In this document: positions 45,795 to 56,478 of the stretch, one piece after another
How positions within the stretch are numbered: the first letter of the stretch is position 1
How the letters are laid out: each line of letters begins with the position of its first letter
Program-made: the position numbers and the translations under genes
Origin: Collimonas sp. OK307
GTDB taxonomy: Bacteria; Pseudomonadota; Gammaproteobacteria; Burkholderiales; Burkholderiaceae_D
Assembly: GCF_900113705.1 (NCBI RefSeq)
Contig: NZ_FOQI01000010.1
Location: forward strand, 62,001 to 126,000
DNA: 64,000 nt
Direction: 5' to 3'
Notes under the pieces: model-generated
Told to the model about the DNA's origin: nothing
Database searches by the model: none
The model's input: the letters and a program-made list of their open reading frames with translations, nothing else

Positions 45795-47105
45795 TCAGTG
45801 AAATCCAGACTTTCGGGCCGCCATTACACCGGCCACTGTCAGGAACGATCCGAAAACCACAATTCTATCATTCTCACCTGCTCTACTTAATGCATTTGCA
45901 TAGGCTTCTGCGGGAGAATCGAAAGATACGATGCTGGATTGCGCATTCAACCCGTCTTCCGGATGGACACCGGCCTCCAGCAAACGCTCTTTCAACTGCT
46001 CGCCAGTGGCGGCACGCGGCAACGGTAATGCCGTCAGACACCAATGATCGATGCGCGTCTTCAATTGCGCAACAATGCCTTCGATATCCTTGTCCAGCAT
46101 GGCGCCGAATACGGCAAAGGTGTACGGATGAAAGCCCATATTGTCGAGATTCTGGGCCAGGGTCGCTGCCGCATGCGGATTGTGAGCGACATCCAGAATC
46201 ACCAGTGGCTGTCCCGGCAAGACCTGGAAGCGACCCGGCAAATCCATCATGACAAAACCGCTGCGCACCTCTTGCGCACTCACCGGCAACTCCTGCCGCA
46301 GCGCCTCCAGCGCAGCCAATGCCGCCGAGGCATTCAACAGCTGGTTAGCGCCGCGCAGGCTGGGATAGCCCAGTGAATTGCGGCGCTGGCCGCGGCCACC
46401 GTAATTCCATTGCTGCTTGTCACCGGTATAATTGAAATCGCGCCCCAGCAACCAAAGATCGGCGCCGATCGCGTTGGCATGATCGATCAATGATTGCGGC
46501 GGCACCGGATCGCTGCAGATCGCGGCTTTACCGGCGCGGAAAATACCGGCCTTCTCAAAACCGATTTTCTCGCGCGTATCGCCTAGGTATTCGGTATGGT
46601 CGATATCGACGCTGGTGACGATCGACACATCTGCATCGACAATATTAACCGCATCCAGGCGTCCGCCCAGGCCGACTTCCAGGATCACTACATCGAGCTT
46701 GGCCGCTGCCAGCAGATGCATGATGGCCAGCGTAGTAAATTCAAAATAAGTCAGGGAGATGTCGCCGCGTTGCGCCTCTACCGCCTCGAAACTGGCGATC
46801 AGGGCAGCATCCGATGCCGATTCGCCATTGATGCGCGCGCGCTCGTTGAAATCGAGGAAATGCGGTTTGATATACAGGCCGACCTTGTAACCGGCACGCA
46901 GCAGGATCGATTCCAGCATGGCGCAGGTCGAGCCTTTGCCATTGGTGCCGGCAACCATGATAACCGGACAGGCGAATTGCAGCTGAAGCCGTTCCTTCAC
47001 CTGCACCACCCGGTCCAGGCCCATGTCGATGGTTTTGAAATGGCGTGACTCAAGCAGAGCGAGCCAGTTGGCCAGTGTCACAGGCTTGGCGGAAATATTT
47101 GACAT
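45795..47105 (-). CDS. folC: Bifunctional folylpolyglutamate/dihydrofolate synthase FolC
   Basis: 436 aa from the ATG at 47105. The P-loop MVAGTNGKGSTCAMLESIL, VLEVGLGGRLDAVN and DIDHTEYLGDTREKIGFEKA are the family's ATP- and substrate-binding motifs. It adds glutamate to dihydropteroate and folates. A terminator-like hairpin lies 24 bp upstream, so it may be only partly read through from accD. Confidence 0.96.
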   Translation of the reverse strand: MSNISAKPVTLANWLALLESRHFKTIDMGLDRVVQVKERLQLQFACPVIMVAGTNGKGSTCAMLESILLRAGYKVGLYIKPHFLDFNERARINGESASDAALIASFEAVEAQRGDISLTYFEFTTLAIMHLLAAAKLDVVILEVGLGGRLDAVNIVDADVSIVTSVDIDHTEYLGDTREKIGFEKAGIFRAGKAAICSDPVPPQSLIDHANAIGADLWLLGRDFNYTGDKQQWNYGGRGQRRNSLGYPSLRGANQLLNASAALAALEALRQELPVSAQEVRSGFVMMDLPGRFQVLPGQPLVILDVAHNPHAAATLAQNLDNMGFHPYTFAVFGAMLDKDIEGIVAQLKTRIDHWCLTALPLPRAATGEQLKERLLEAGVHPEDGLNAQSSIVSFDSPAEAYANALSRAGENDRIVVFGSFLTVAGVMAARKSGFH

Positions 47106-47129
47106 TTTGACATCCAACTAAAAGCAAAA

Positions 47130-47155
47130 GGCCTGAACCGGCAACAGTTCAGGCC
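47130..47155 (-). terminator. Rho-independent terminator after accD
   Basis: GGCCTGAAC (47130-47138) pairs with GTTCAGGCC (47147-47155) with an 8-nt loop; on the minus strand TTTTGCTTTT follows. It is 17 bp past the accD stop and just before folC. Confidence 0.85.
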
Positions 47156-47171
47156 CATAACCAAATTCACA

Positions 47172-48044
47172 TCAAGCGATGGATTCAGCCGGCTGATCTT
47201 GCAACAACGCCAACAAACGGGCAATTTCTTCGCGCATCTTGCGACGGTCGACAATCATGTCGACTGCGCCCTTGGTGACCAGGAACTCAGCGCGCTGGAA
47301 GCCTTCAGGCAGCTTTTCACGTACGGTATTCTCAATCACACGCGGGCCGGCAAAACCGATCAGCGCCTTTGGTTCAGCGATCACGACATCACCCATGAAG
47401 GCGAAAGAGGCGGAAACGCCGCCCATGGTCGGATCGGTCAGGACGCTGATGAATGGCAATTTCTTTTCCGACAGCTTAGTCAGCATCGAAGTGGTCTTGG
47501 CCATCTGCATCAGGGACAACAAGCCTTCTTGCATACGGGCGCCGCCGGTAGCGGTGATGCAGATAAATGGCACCTTTTGCTCCAGCGCAACCTGCGCGCC
47601 GCGCACAAAGCGCTCACCTACCACCGAACCCATGGAGCCGCCCATGAATTCAAACTCAAACGCCGCCACAACCACTGGCAACGTCATGATGGAACCACCC
47701 AGCACGATCAGCGCATCGGTTTCGCCGGTGGCGTCCATGGCTGCTTTCAGACGGTCCGGGTATTTTTTGCTGTCTTTGAATTTGAGGGTATCGATCGGCA
47801 GGGTTTCCTGGCCGATTTCATAGCGTCCGCCTGCATCCAGCAAGGCGTCCAGGCGCTCACGCGCACGGATCCGCATGTGATGGTCGCACTTCGGGCAAAC
47901 ATGAATGTTCGACTCCAGGTCGGTGCGATACAAAACCGCTTCGCACGACGGGCATTTGACCCACAATCCCTCAGGGATCGATTTACGGGTTGCCGAGTCG
48001 CTGCGCTGAATACGTGGGGGTAGTAATTTTTCTAGCCAACTCAT
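47172..48044 (-). CDS. accD: Acetyl-CoA carboxylase carboxyltransferase subunit beta AccD
   Basis: 290 aa. N-terminal zinc ribbon with Cys31, Cys34, Cys50 and Cys53, then the carboxyltransferase domain ([46 protein letters not shown]). It forms the carboxyltransferase with AccA, making malonyl-CoA for fatty acids and also for the polyene operon. The start is preceded by GAAGGAGG. Confidence 0.98.
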   Translation of the reverse strand: MSWLEKLLPPRIQRSDSATRKSIPEGLWVKCPSCEAVLYRTDLESNIHVCPKCDHHMRIRARERLDALLDAGGRYEIGQETLPIDTLKFKDSKKYPDRLKAAMDATGETDALIVLGGSIMTLPVVVAAFEFEFMGGSMGSVVGERFVRGAQVALEQKVPFICITATGGARMQEGLLSLMQMAKTTSMLTKLSEKKLPFISVLTDPTMGGVSASFAFMGDVVIAEPKALIGFAGPRVIENTVREKLPEGFQRAEFLVTKGAVDMIVDRRKMREEIARLLALLQDQPAESIA

Positions 48045-48157
48045 AGAGTGACCTCCTTCAGATTTTTTTCTTGCCGAATTGTACCTTCATCCCCAAATCA
48101 GCGAAATAGCTAATCAAACCAGTTGATTCGGGGAATATTTTCATTTCGACATCTAAA

Positions 48158-48955
48158 TTACTCGTCCAGCGCTTTCCGTATCCCTGACAAGAAGCTCTCT
48201 ACCGCCGCCACAGCCTGCTCACGCGGCGTATTTTCCAATTCCTGGATGATCCGGCTACCGATCACTACCGCATCCGATACTTGTGCCACGGCCTTGGCAG
48301 TTACCGCATCACGAATGCCAAAACCGACGCCGATTGGCAATTTGACATGTTTGCGGATCGCCGCCACTTTGGCTGCGACTTCGCCGGTATCGATATTGGC
48401 GGCGCCGGTGACGCCCTTCAATGAAACATAATACGTGAATCCGCTGCCGACCTTTGCTACCTGCGCTATGCGCTCTTCAGTCGAGGTCGGCGCCAGCAGG
48501 AAAATCGGATCCATGCCGTTAGCCTGCATTTTTTCGGCAAATTCTTCGCACTCTTCCGGTGGATAATCAACCACGATACTGCCGTCAACCCCTGCCTCCT
48601 TGGCGGCGGCGATAAAGGCATCGACGCCCATCCGCTCCAAAGGATTGGCGTAACCCATCAATACCACCGGCGTGCCGGTATTGGTTTGCCTGAACTCGCG
48701 CACATAACCCAGTACGTCATGCAAGCTCACGCCGAATTTCAACGCCCGTTCGCAAGCACGCTGGATCACAGGGCCTTCCGCCATTGGATCAGAAAACGGC
48801 ACTCCCAGTTCCAGGATATCGGCGCCGCCCCTGACCAGCGCATGCATCAGCGGCACGGTCAGTTCCGGCGCCGGATCGCCGGCGGTGATGAAAGGGATCA
48901 GCCCTTTTTTATTGCTTGCGGCGAGTGCTGCGAAGGTGGTCTGGATTCGTGACAT
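48158..48955 (-). CDS. trpA: Tryptophan synthase alpha subunit TrpA
   Basis: 265 aa. Catalytic Glu49 in [12 protein letters not shown] is present. The second catalytic acid, Asp60 in E. coli, is Glu here (PMAEGPVIQ). It cleaves indole-glycerol phosphate to indole, which passes to TrpB. The order trpF-trpB-trpA is usual. Confidence 0.97.
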   Translation of the reverse strand: MSRIQTTFAALAASNKKGLIPFITAGDPAPELTVPLMHALVRGGADILELGVPFSDPMAEGPVIQRACERALKFGVSLHDVLGYVREFRQTNTGTPVVLMGYANPLERMGVDAFIAAAKEAGVDGSIVVDYPPEECEEFAEKMQANGMDPIFLLAPTSTEERIAQVAKVGSGFTYYVSLKGVTGAANIDTGEVAAKVAAIRKHVKLPIGVGFGIRDAVTAKAVAQVSDAVVIGSRIIQELENTPREQAVAAVESFLSGIRKALDE

Positions 48956-49051
48956 AGGATCTATAGATAGGAAATGCGAGGGAATGCGTTGTGGTTGTTT
49001 GCCCGTCCACAGCAGACCTGACTGCTGCGGACGGAATCTCGGCTAACCTTG

Positions 49052-50317
49052 TTAAGCCAGCTTCAACCGTTCGGCAACGGTATGCATGTCTTTGTCGCCG
49101 CGGCCCGACAAATTGGCCAGGATGATCTTATCCTTTGGCAGGGTCGCAGCCAGCCTGGCCGCATAGGCCAAGGCATGGCTGGACTCCAGCGCCGGGATGA
49201 TGCCTTCAATGCGGCAACAGGTATGAAATGCCGCCAGCGCTTCATCGTCGGTCACGGTTTCATAAGTAGCGCGGCCAGTATCTTTCAACCATGCGTGTTC
49301 CGGCCCGACTCCCGGATAATCGAGACCGGCTGAAATCGAATGGGTTTCGATGATCTGGCCATTCGCATCCTGCAGCAGATAAGTACGATTGCCATGCAGC
49401 ACACCCGGCGAACCCAGCGTCAGCGAGGCTGAGTGCTTGCCGCTGGCAAGTCCCTCGCCGGCAGCTTCCACACCTACCAGGGCAACGTCGTGATGATCGA
49501 TGTAGGGATAGAAAATCCCCATCGCATTCGAACCGCCACCGACACAGGCGATCACATGGTCAGGCTGGCGCCCGGTCATTTCCGGCATTTGCGTCAGGCA
49601 TTCATTGCCGATCACCGACTGGAAATCGCGCACCATCATCGGGTACGGATGCGGGCCGGCGACCGTGCCGATGATGTAAAAAGTATCTTCAACATTGGTG
49701 ACCCAGTCGCGCATGGCTTCATTCAACGCGTCTTTCAAGGTCTTCGAACCGGATTCGACCGGCACCACCTTGGCGCCCAGCAGGTTCATCCGATACACGT
49801 TCTGCATTTGCCGCTTGACGTCTTCGCTGCCCATGTAGACCACGCATTCTAGGCCAAAGCGCGCACAGATGGTGGCGGTTGCAACGCCGTGCTGGCCGGC
49901 GCCGGTTTCGGCGATCACGCGCGGCTTGCCCATGCGTTTGGCCAGCAACGCCTGGCCGATCACATTGTTGATCTTGTGGGCGCCGGTATGATTCAAATCC
50001 TCGCGCTTGAAATAGATCTGCGCGCCGCCCATCTGCTCGGACCAGCGTTTGGCGTGGTAAACCGGACTGGGGCGGCCGACATAGTGTTTCAGCTCGCTGT
50101 GAAATTCAGCCAGGAATTGCGGCTCGTTTTGATATTTGGCGTAAGCCTGTTGCAACTCGCTCAGCGCCAGGGTCAGGGTTTCCGATACGAAGCTGCCGCC
50201 GTACATGCCGAAATGGCCTTTGGCGTCAGGCAAGTTGTACTGGGCGCTTTGATGCAAGGAGGTACTGGCGAGCGGCTGGCGCTCGGCATATTGCTCGAGG
50301 GGGGTGAATTCTTTCAT
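49052..50317 (-). CDS. trpB: Tryptophan synthase beta subunit TrpB
   Basis: 421 aa, slightly longer than E. coli (397) from an N-terminal extension. PLP lysine in [19 protein letters not shown] and the phosphate loop [14 protein letters not shown]. It condenses indole with serine. Typically placed between trpF and trpA. Confidence 0.98.
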   Translation of the reverse strand: MKEFTPLEQYAERQPLASTSLHQSAQYNLPDAKGHFGMYGGSFVSETLTLALSELQQAYAKYQNEPQFLAEFHSELKHYVGRPSPVYHAKRWSEQMGGAQIYFKREDLNHTGAHKINNVIGQALLAKRMGKPRVIAETGAGQHGVATATICARFGLECVVYMGSEDVKRQMQNVYRMNLLGAKVVPVESGSKTLKDALNEAMRDWVTNVEDTFYIIGTVAGPHPYPMMVRDFQSVIGNECLTQMPEMTGRQPDHVIACVGGGSNAMGIFYPYIDHHDVALVGVEAAGEGLASGKHSASLTLGSPGVLHGNRTYLLQDANGQIIETHSISAGLDYPGVGPEHAWLKDTGRATYETVTDDEALAAFHTCCRIEGIIPALESSHALAYAARLAATLPKDKIILANLSGRGDKDMHTVAERLKLA

Positions 50318-50328
50318 GGTGTATCTCT

Positions 50329-51006
50329 CTAACCTAACTGATCGTGATCGGCGTCCGCCTGTCGTATCGCGTCAATAAATGCGCGAATCCTGGCGGCGTC
50401 CTTGATGCCCTTGTCTTGCTCGACGCCACTGCTGATGTCGACCGCAAAGGGACGTACGCGCTTTACCGCGTCAGTCGCATTGTGCACGCTCAAGCCACCA
50501 CTTAAAACGACCTGAGGCGCGAGTTCTTTTGGGATGAGAGACCAATCAAATACCTTTCCACTGCCACCATAAGCTTCAACCAGGGTATCCAGCAGCAGTC
50601 CGGCAAACAAACGGCTGCCGGAACGATACGCCTGAGCGTATTCTAGCAAATCGGCAGCCACAGTAGCACTACCAATCCGCATGGCACGTATAAATGGCCG
50701 GTTTACCGATTGCGCCAGGGAATCGCTGCGCTCCACGGTTTCGTCGCCATGGAACTGCAACAGCGATACCGGCGCCTGCGCCACTATCTCTTGCAACTGC
50801 GCCGGCTCGGCGTTGACAAACAGACCTACCGTGGTGATGAACGGCGGCACCGTCGCAATCAGCCTGGCGGCCTGCTGCGGGGTGACGTAGCGCGGGCTCT
50901 TCGGGTAGAACACGAAACCAAGGGCGTCCGCGCCTGCAGCGATGGCGGCTTGTACATCCTGCTCCCGGGTCAGGCCGCAGATTTTGACTCTGGTACGGTG
51001 GTTCAT
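50329..51006 (-). CDS. trpF: Phosphoribosylanthranilate isomerase TrpF
   Basis: 225 aa from the ATG at 51006 ([20 protein letters not shown]). A TTG six codons upstream is unlikely. The (beta/alpha)8 enzyme has its catalytic Cys in KICGLTR and Asp in [15 protein letters not shown]. It catalyses the third step of tryptophan synthesis. Confidence 0.96.
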   Translation of the reverse strand: MNHRTRVKICGLTREQDVQAAIAAGADALGFVFYPKSPRYVTPQQAARLIATVPPFITTVGLFVNAEPAQLQEIVAQAPVSLLQFHGDETVERSDSLAQSVNRPFIRAMRIGSATVAADLLEYAQAYRSGSRLFAGLLLDTLVEAYGGSGKVFDWSLIPKELAPQVVLSGGLSVHNATDAVKRVRPFAVDISSGVEQDKGIKDAARIRAFIDAIRQADADHDQLG

Positions 51007-51097
51007 AGGGTTTTGTCTAATCAAAAAAACATCATTGATGCTATGCCCAATATATCATCTTGAGAACATAATAATTTAACAACTCAATCGTGAACAC

Positions 51098-51931
51098 CTA
51101 TAACCAGGGCGTCAACCCGGTCGCCTGCTGGGGTAGCTGCCATTTCGGATCATAAGCCACTTGCGCCAGATACAAGCCGTCGGGCATGAAAGTCGGCGCG
51201 GCCAGTCCGCGATCGCGCTGCAACAGCAACTCTGTAATCCATTCCGGCGGTTTGTTCCCGTTGCCGACATAGATCAGGGAGCCGATGATATTGCGCACCA
51301 TATGATGCAAGAAAGCGTTGGCGCGCAAGCTGAATACGATCAGGTCGCCGCGCCGCTCGATGCGAACTTCGTCCATCGTGCGTACCGGCGACTTGGCCTG
51401 GCACTCCACTGCGCGGAACGCCGAAAAATCGTGGGTACCGACCAAATGCTGCGCAGCCTGTCGCATCAGCTCCAGTTCCAACGGCCGGAACACCCAACCT
51501 GCCTTGCCTTCCAGCAGCGGTGAGCGGACCGGATTGTTGTACAGCACGTAGTGGTAAGTTCTGGCAGTGGCGCTAAAGCGCGCGTGGAATTGATCCCTGG
51601 CTCCGCGATCCGCCACATCTCCTTCAACAGGCGCAGGCAGCTCAGGTAGCTCATGCGCCCAGCGCACGGCGATCGATGACGGCAGGAAGGCATTCAAGCC
51701 GCGCACCCAGGAAGATATTTCACGCGACAGATGCGTATCGAAATGCACCACCTGCTCGAGCGCATGCACACCGGAGTCGGTACGGCCGGCACAAATAGTA
51801 TCTACCGGGCCTTGCGTGAATTTTTGCAAAGCCGCTTCCAGCCGGTCCTGCACGGTCTTGCCGTTAGGCTGGGTCTGCCATCCTTGCCAAGGTGTGCCGT
51901 CGTACTGCACGCCGAGAACGATACGTTTCAA
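51098..51931 (-). CDS. truA: tRNA pseudouridine synthase TruA
   Basis: 277 aa starting at a TTG (51931) that has GGAG seven bases upstream; no ATG fits. Catalytic Asp in ICAGRTDSGVHALEQVV. It makes pseudouridine 38-40 in the anticodon arm. In betaproteobacteria it commonly sits between fimV and trpF. Confidence 0.95.
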   Translation of the reverse strand: MKRIVLGVQYDGTPWQGWQTQPNGKTVQDRLEAALQKFTQGPVDTICAGRTDSGVHALEQVVHFDTHLSREISSWVRGLNAFLPSSIAVRWAHELPELPAPVEGDVADRGARDQFHARFSATARTYHYVLYNNPVRSPLLEGKAGWVFRPLELELMRQAAQHLVGTHDFSAFRAVECQAKSPVRTMDEVRIERRGDLIVFSLRANAFLHHMVRNIIGSLIYVGNGNKPPEWITELLLQRDRGLAAPTFMPDGLYLAQVAYDPKWQLPQQATGLTPWL

Positions 51932-51959
51932 TCGAACTCCATTTAATTAAAAAAGAAAA

Positions 51960-51985
51960 CGGGCGCCAGCATAACGCTGCGCCCG
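51960..51985 (-). terminator. Terminator after fimV
   Basis: CGGGCGC (51960-51966) pairs with GCGCCCG (51979-51985); on the minus strand TTTTCTTTTTTAATT follows. It lies between the fimV stop and the truA start. Confidence 0.85.
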
Positions 51986-52040
51986 TCGAAAGCAAAATGC
52001 TACGGTTATTGTACTAGCTTACATGCCAGTTCCGTGCCGA

Positions 52041-54986
52041 TTACAGCTTGGCCAGCAATGTCTTCGCTGCATCGACCTGCTCTTCACTGCCGCCCTTCAA
52101 TACTTCTTCCAGCAGTTCGCGCGCACCTTCCTTGTCGCCGATCTCCTTGTACGCAACGGCCAGGTCCAGCTTGGTCGCCATTTCGGGATTGGCTGCAGCA
52201 GATACGGCAGCGTCACTCGTTACGGCTGCAAATGCGGCGCTTGTCGCTGGAGCATGCGCATGAACTGCGCTGTCCAGATCCAGATTCATGCCGGCCAGAT
52301 TAAACTCCAGCGGTGCAACCATAGGTTCTGTATGTTGCGCATAAGAAGGCGCCGCCGGTGTTTTGACTGGCTTGGTTTCCTCTGGAATATCGATATGGGC
52401 ATGGGCCGGTTCGTAATTCGAAGGCTGGCCGCCAGCAGGGATTTCCAGCGTGCCAACCGCCATCGGTGCCGGTGCCGGCACGCTCTTTTCCACGACTTTC
52501 GGCGCTACGGCAGGCTTATGGTCCAGCTCGAAATCGAGTGCATCGAGCATGGATTTGCCGGCTTCGTGGGAAGGCGACAGCAATACAGTGTTCTGGTTGG
52601 TGGATGCTTCGCTGCCGAGCTCCTCCAAATCGAAATCCATATCGTTCACGGAAGCTGCAGGTGAACTGCCATGCTTGCCCAGCTCCGTTGCTGTCAACGG
52701 CGCCAGCAATTCTACCGGGGCCGCGGTGTGCACCAGTTCAGGAATCGGCGCAGCTTGCGGCTCGGTCGGGGCAGTCAACGAATTGAAATCGAGACCTTCC
52801 ATCGGCTGCGTCGGCGCAGTAATCGAATTGGCCTTGGCAATTACCTGTTCCTGCAATTTACCGCCACCGTACAAAGGGTTGGCCGGATCGACATTCAGAC
52901 CAAGAGCGGCCGCCTGCTGCCAGTCTTCACCTTCACCACGGGTCAGGCTGTACAACTCGCTGGCCAGGATTTCAAACGAGCGTGGATCTTTACGATTCGC
53001 GTAGATTTCCAGCAGCTTGACGCGAATCGCGTTGCGGTTTGGCTGGTTGCGCAGCGCTTCTTTCAGGATTTCCTCGGCTTGCGCATCGCGTCCGTAGGCG
53101 ATGTATACATCTGCCTCGGCGACCGGATCGACATTGGTATCCAGATGGCTGACCGACGGTACGAAATTCGAATTGAAGATACTGTTCTTGGTGTCGACGC
53201 TCTGGCCACCTGTCGAGCCGAACAAGGAGTTACCCTTCAAGCCCGAATTGGTCATCGGCGCGCCGCTGCTATCCAGGAAAGCCTGCTCACGCGCACGGTT
53301 GCGACGGTAACGGAACAAGCCGAGACCGGCCAGCAACGCCACCAGAACACCACCAACCGGCAGCAATAATGGATTTTCGGTAAGGCTTTCAATGAAACCT
53401 GGCTCTGGCGGAGGCAGTGCCGTCACCTTTGGTTTAGCCGCAGCAGGCGTTACGGCAGCTGGCGCCGCAGCAACCACCGGGGCCGCTGGCTTAGCACTTG
53501 CGTCGGGTGCCGAAGCAGCAGCAACTGCTTCCGGGGCCGAGGCTGAACTTGCCGCAACGGCTGCAGCAGGAGCTGCAGGAGCTACTACAACCGGGGCGGC
53601 CGGCGGTGGCGTTACCGCTGCAGGTGCCGGCGCCGCTGCAACAGGCGCAGGTGCAGGTGCAGCAGCCTTCACATTGACAGCCTGATTTTGCAGGTCGGCC
53701 AGGTTCTTGTTCTTTAACTCGAGAGTTTTCTGCAGGTCGCTGACATTTTTTTCCAGCTCCTTGACGCGCGAAGCAGCCTCGGCGGCAGCTTTTTCCCGTG
53801 CAATTTTCTCTTCAGTCGCCGCATTGGCGGCAGCCTTGGCGTCGGCGGCACCGGCCGCAGCCGCAGCAGAACCGCGCGACAACTTCAGCTTGTCCTTGGA
53901 TTCGCTGGCTGGAGTGGCTTGCTCTTCCACCTTGGCAGTAATTTTGCCGCCGCTGCTTTGCTTGGATTCAGCTGCAGCATTCGGCGCGGCCGATTCCACC
54001 AGCCCAGCCAAGGTATTGCGATAGCTCTTGAAGTCCTTCGACTGCGCCACAACGACGTTCCTGGCTTCCGTTTTACTGACGGCACCCGCGCTGTCGGCAT
54101 TAGGAATCGACAGGATCTGGCCTGAGCGCAGACGATTCATGTTCTTGCCGACAAACGCACCTTCGTTGCTGCGGTATAACGCGACCAGCATTTGGTCCAG
54201 CGAAATGCCGGCCGGCAGGTTTTCGCTAGCAATGCGTGCCAGCGTATCACCCTTCTTGACGTGATAATCACCGCCTGCAGGCGCGGCGGCCGCGGCTTTG
54301 GCGGGGCTGGCAGCACTAGTGGCGGCAGCGACCGGTTTGCTGGCTGTACCGGTGGCGCCGTTAGCACCGCTGGCGACTGCCCTGACAGCGGCAGCGCGAG
54401 TAGCATCGGTGATGGTCGAACCGGTTGATGACGATGCCTGGGCAGCCTGCTGGACTGGCGCCGAACGCGGGGCGACAGCGGCGGTAGCGGTTGCGGCAGT
54501 GGCGCGCGGCGCTGCTGGCGCGGCAATTTGTGCCGGTTGTGCCTGGCGCTGGCCGGCAGGATCAAGCAATAAGGTGTATTCGCGCACCAGACGTGCCTTG
54601 GTGCCGCCGAGTTCCATCAGCATGTCGACAAACGGCTCATTGATAGGCTGGGTCGAGGTTACCCGCACAAAACGGCGACCATTGCGCTGATCGATAGCAA
54701 ATTGCAAAGACAGCAAGGCTGGATTGAAATCGATATTGGCTTGCTGATAAGTTTCCGGACTAGCCAGTTTCGCCACCAGCGAACCCGCTTCGTCCTGGCT
54801 TACCGAGGTAAGCTCAATTTCTGCACGTAACGGTTGTCCCAACGAGGACAGCACGGTTAATTTACCCAGACCGGCAGCCTCTGCACTGGAAATCATCAGC
54901 ATGGCGGAAACCACGGCTGCAGTGAGGGTCTTTAAACCGGTGGAAATAAATTTATTCGAAGAATTCGGGTGCATGTTGTGTGGCAT
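52041..54986 (-). CDS. fimV: FimV-like peptidoglycan-binding pilus/polarity protein
   Basis: 981 aa. The signal peptide is followed by the conserved N-terminal domain (GLGKLTVLSSLGQPLRAEIE), a LysM motif (YHVKKGDTLARIASENLPAG), a coiled coil (about 380-440), a long Ala/Pro-rich linker (about 440-530), one membrane helix (LLPVGGVLVALLAGLGLFRY) and a cytoplasmic acidic region ending in the FimV C-terminal helical domain (KLDLAVAYKEIGDKEGAREL). FimV organises type IV pili and polar proteins. The start is a plain ATG at 54986; the next ATG four codons in is also possible. Confidence 0.94.
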   Translation of the reverse strand: MPHNMHPNSSNKFISTGLKTLTAAVVSAMLMISSAEAAGLGKLTVLSSLGQPLRAEIELTSVSQDEAGSLVAKLASPETYQQANIDFNPALLSLQFAIDQRNGRRFVRVTSTQPINEPFVDMLMELGGTKARLVREYTLLLDPAGQRQAQPAQIAAPAAPRATAATATAAVAPRSAPVQQAAQASSSTGSTITDATRAAAVRAVASGANGATGTASKPVAAATSAASPAKAAAAAPAGGDYHVKKGDTLARIASENLPAGISLDQMLVALYRSNEGAFVGKNMNRLRSGQILSIPNADSAGAVSKTEARNVVVAQSKDFKSYRNTLAGLVESAAPNAAAESKQSSGGKITAKVEEQATPASESKDKLKLSRGSAAAAAGAADAKAAANAATEEKIAREKAAAEAASRVKELEKNVSDLQKTLELKNKNLADLQNQAVNVKAAAPAPAPVAAAPAPAAVTPPPAAPVVVAPAAPAAAVAASSASAPEAVAAASAPDASAKPAAPVVAAAPAAVTPAAAKPKVTALPPPEPGFIESLTENPLLLPVGGVLVALLAGLGLFRYRRNRAREQAFLDSSGAPMTNSGLKGNSLFGSTGGQSVDTKNSIFNSNFVPSVSHLDTNVDPVAEADVYIAYGRDAQAEEILKEALRNQPNRNAIRVKLLEIYANRKDPRSFEILASELYSLTRGEGEDWQQAAALGLNVDPANPLYGGGKLQEQVIAKANSITAPTQPMEGLDFNSLTAPTEPQAAPIPELVHTAAPVELLAPLTATELGKHGSSPAASVNDMDFDLEELGSEASTNQNTVLLSPSHEAGKSMLDALDFELDHKPAVAPKVVEKSVPAPAPMAVGTLEIPAGGQPSNYEPAHAHIDIPEETKPVKTPAAPSYAQHTEPMVAPLEFNLAGMNLDLDSAVHAHAPATSAAFAAVTSDAAVSAAANPEMATKLDLAVAYKEIGDKEGARELLEEVLKGGSEEQVDAAKTLLAKL

Positions 54987-55273
54987 GAAGGGCTGTCCGT
55001 TGACGTATTAGGAAACAAATCTTGCTGAAAGCAAATACTGTACCCAGTTTTTTTAAAAATCAATATCTAGATTGACACTAGTGTGGCGCTTCACAAACAA
55101 TGAGCTTGTTTTACGTAGCACTGCACCAATTGGCGTAACGGTCGATAACCAGTCAACAAGCACTGACAAATACTATACCGACAGATGCGCCAAGCCCGCT
55201 AAGACTTTCCTTAAGAAAATATTTAGCGGGCCATATTGCAAGTCGGCAACAATATCACAACTACCGTAACAAG
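54987..55273. promoter_or_regulatory. Gap between asd and fimV with hairpin
   Basis: This 287-bp AT-rich gap should hold the fimV promoter. A 9-bp inverted repeat, GCCCGCTAA (55194-55202) with TTAGCGGGC (55223-55231), lies about 40 bp past the asd stop. There is no T run, so it may be a weak terminator or mRNA end. Confidence 0.5.
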
Positions 55274-56410
55274 TCAGGTATCCAGAACAATCCGCAGCAT
55301 GCGGCGCAATGGTTCTGCCGCACCCCACAACAATTGGTCACCTACGGTAAATGCTGACAAATAATCGCCACCCATCTGCAATTTACGCAAACGACCGACA
55401 GGAATTGTCAGGCTGCCGGTCACCGCCGCAGGCGTCAGGTCGCGCATCGACGATTCTTTGTCGTTAGGCACCACCTTCACCCACTGGTTATTGCTAGCGA
55501 TGATGTCATTGATTTCATCCAGCGGCACATCTTTTTTCAGTTTGATGGTCAAGGCCTGGGAATGGCAGCGCATGGCGCCGATGCGGATGCACAGGCCGTC
55601 TACCGGGATAACCTTGCCGCCATTGCTGAAACCGGCACCGCGGCCAAGGATCTTGTTGGTTTCCGCGCCGGCTTTCCACTCTTCTTTTGACAAGCCTTCG
55701 CCCAGATCCTTATCGATCCAGGGAATCAGGTTGCCGCCCAGAGGTACGCCGAATTGCTTGATTTCGTCAGCCGACATGGAGTGCTGCTTGCCCAGCACCT
55801 TGCGATCGATTTCCAGGATGGCCGATTTCGGATCGTCCAGCAGCGCCTTGACTTCGGCATTGATGGAGCCGAACTGGGTCAGCAGTTCACGCATGTGCTG
55901 CGCGCCGCCGCCCGATGCCGCCTGATAAGTCATGGAAGTCATCCACTCGATCATGTCATGCTCGAACAAACCGCCCAGGCCCATCATCATGCACGACACG
56001 GTGCAATTGCCGCCGATGTAGTTCTTGACGCCGCGCTTCAAACCATCCTTGATCACGTCCAGGTTAACCGGATCCAGCACGATGATGGCGTCGTCCTTCA
56101 TGCGCAGCGTCGAAGCTGCGTCAATCCAGTAGCCATTCCAGCCGGCGGCGCGCAATTGCGGGAAAATCTCGCTGGTGTAGTCGCCGCCCTGGCAGGTAAT
56201 AATGATGTCGCATTTTTTCAAGGCTTCAATATCGGTGGCGTCTTTTAACGTTGTTTCGTTTTTCGCCAATGCCGGGGCTTTACCGCCAGCATTTGAAGTT
56301 GAAAAGAATACCGGCTCGATATGGGCGAAATCGCCCTCTTCTTGCATACGCTGCAACAAGACCGAACCCACCATGCCACGCCAACCGACCAAACCAACCA
56401 GTTTCATCAT
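55274..56410 (-). CDS. asd: Aspartate-semialdehyde dehydrogenase Asd
   Basis: 378 aa. The active-site Cys is in [19 protein letters not shown], and the substrate Arg and His are in [19 protein letters not shown]. It reduces aspartyl phosphate for lysine, threonine, methionine and diaminopimelate. Adjacent ATGs give either 377 or 378 residues. It lies between leuB and fimV, the order usual in betaproteobacteria. Confidence 0.97.
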   Translation of the reverse strand: MMKLVGLVGWRGMVGSVLLQRMQEEGDFAHIEPVFFSTSNAGGKAPALAKNETTLKDATDIEALKKCDIIITCQGGDYTSEIFPQLRAAGWNGYWIDAASTLRMKDDAIIVLDPVNLDVIKDGLKRGVKNYIGGNCTVSCMMMGLGGLFEHDMIEWMTSMTYQAASGGGAQHMRELLTQFGSINAEVKALLDDPKSAILEIDRKVLGKQHSMSADEIKQFGVPLGGNLIPWIDKDLGEGLSKEEWKAGAETNKILGRGAGFSNGGKVIPVDGLCIRIGAMRCHSQALTIKLKKDVPLDEINDIIASNNQWVKVVPNDKESSMRDLTPAAVTGSLTIPVGRLRKLQMGGDYLSAFTVGDQLLWGAAEPLRRMLRIVLDT

Positions 56411-56478
56411 GATTCCCTAACAATAAACGGGAAAAGCCCCGCACTTCACATTACGGCAGACCCATCTGCCTAATTCTT

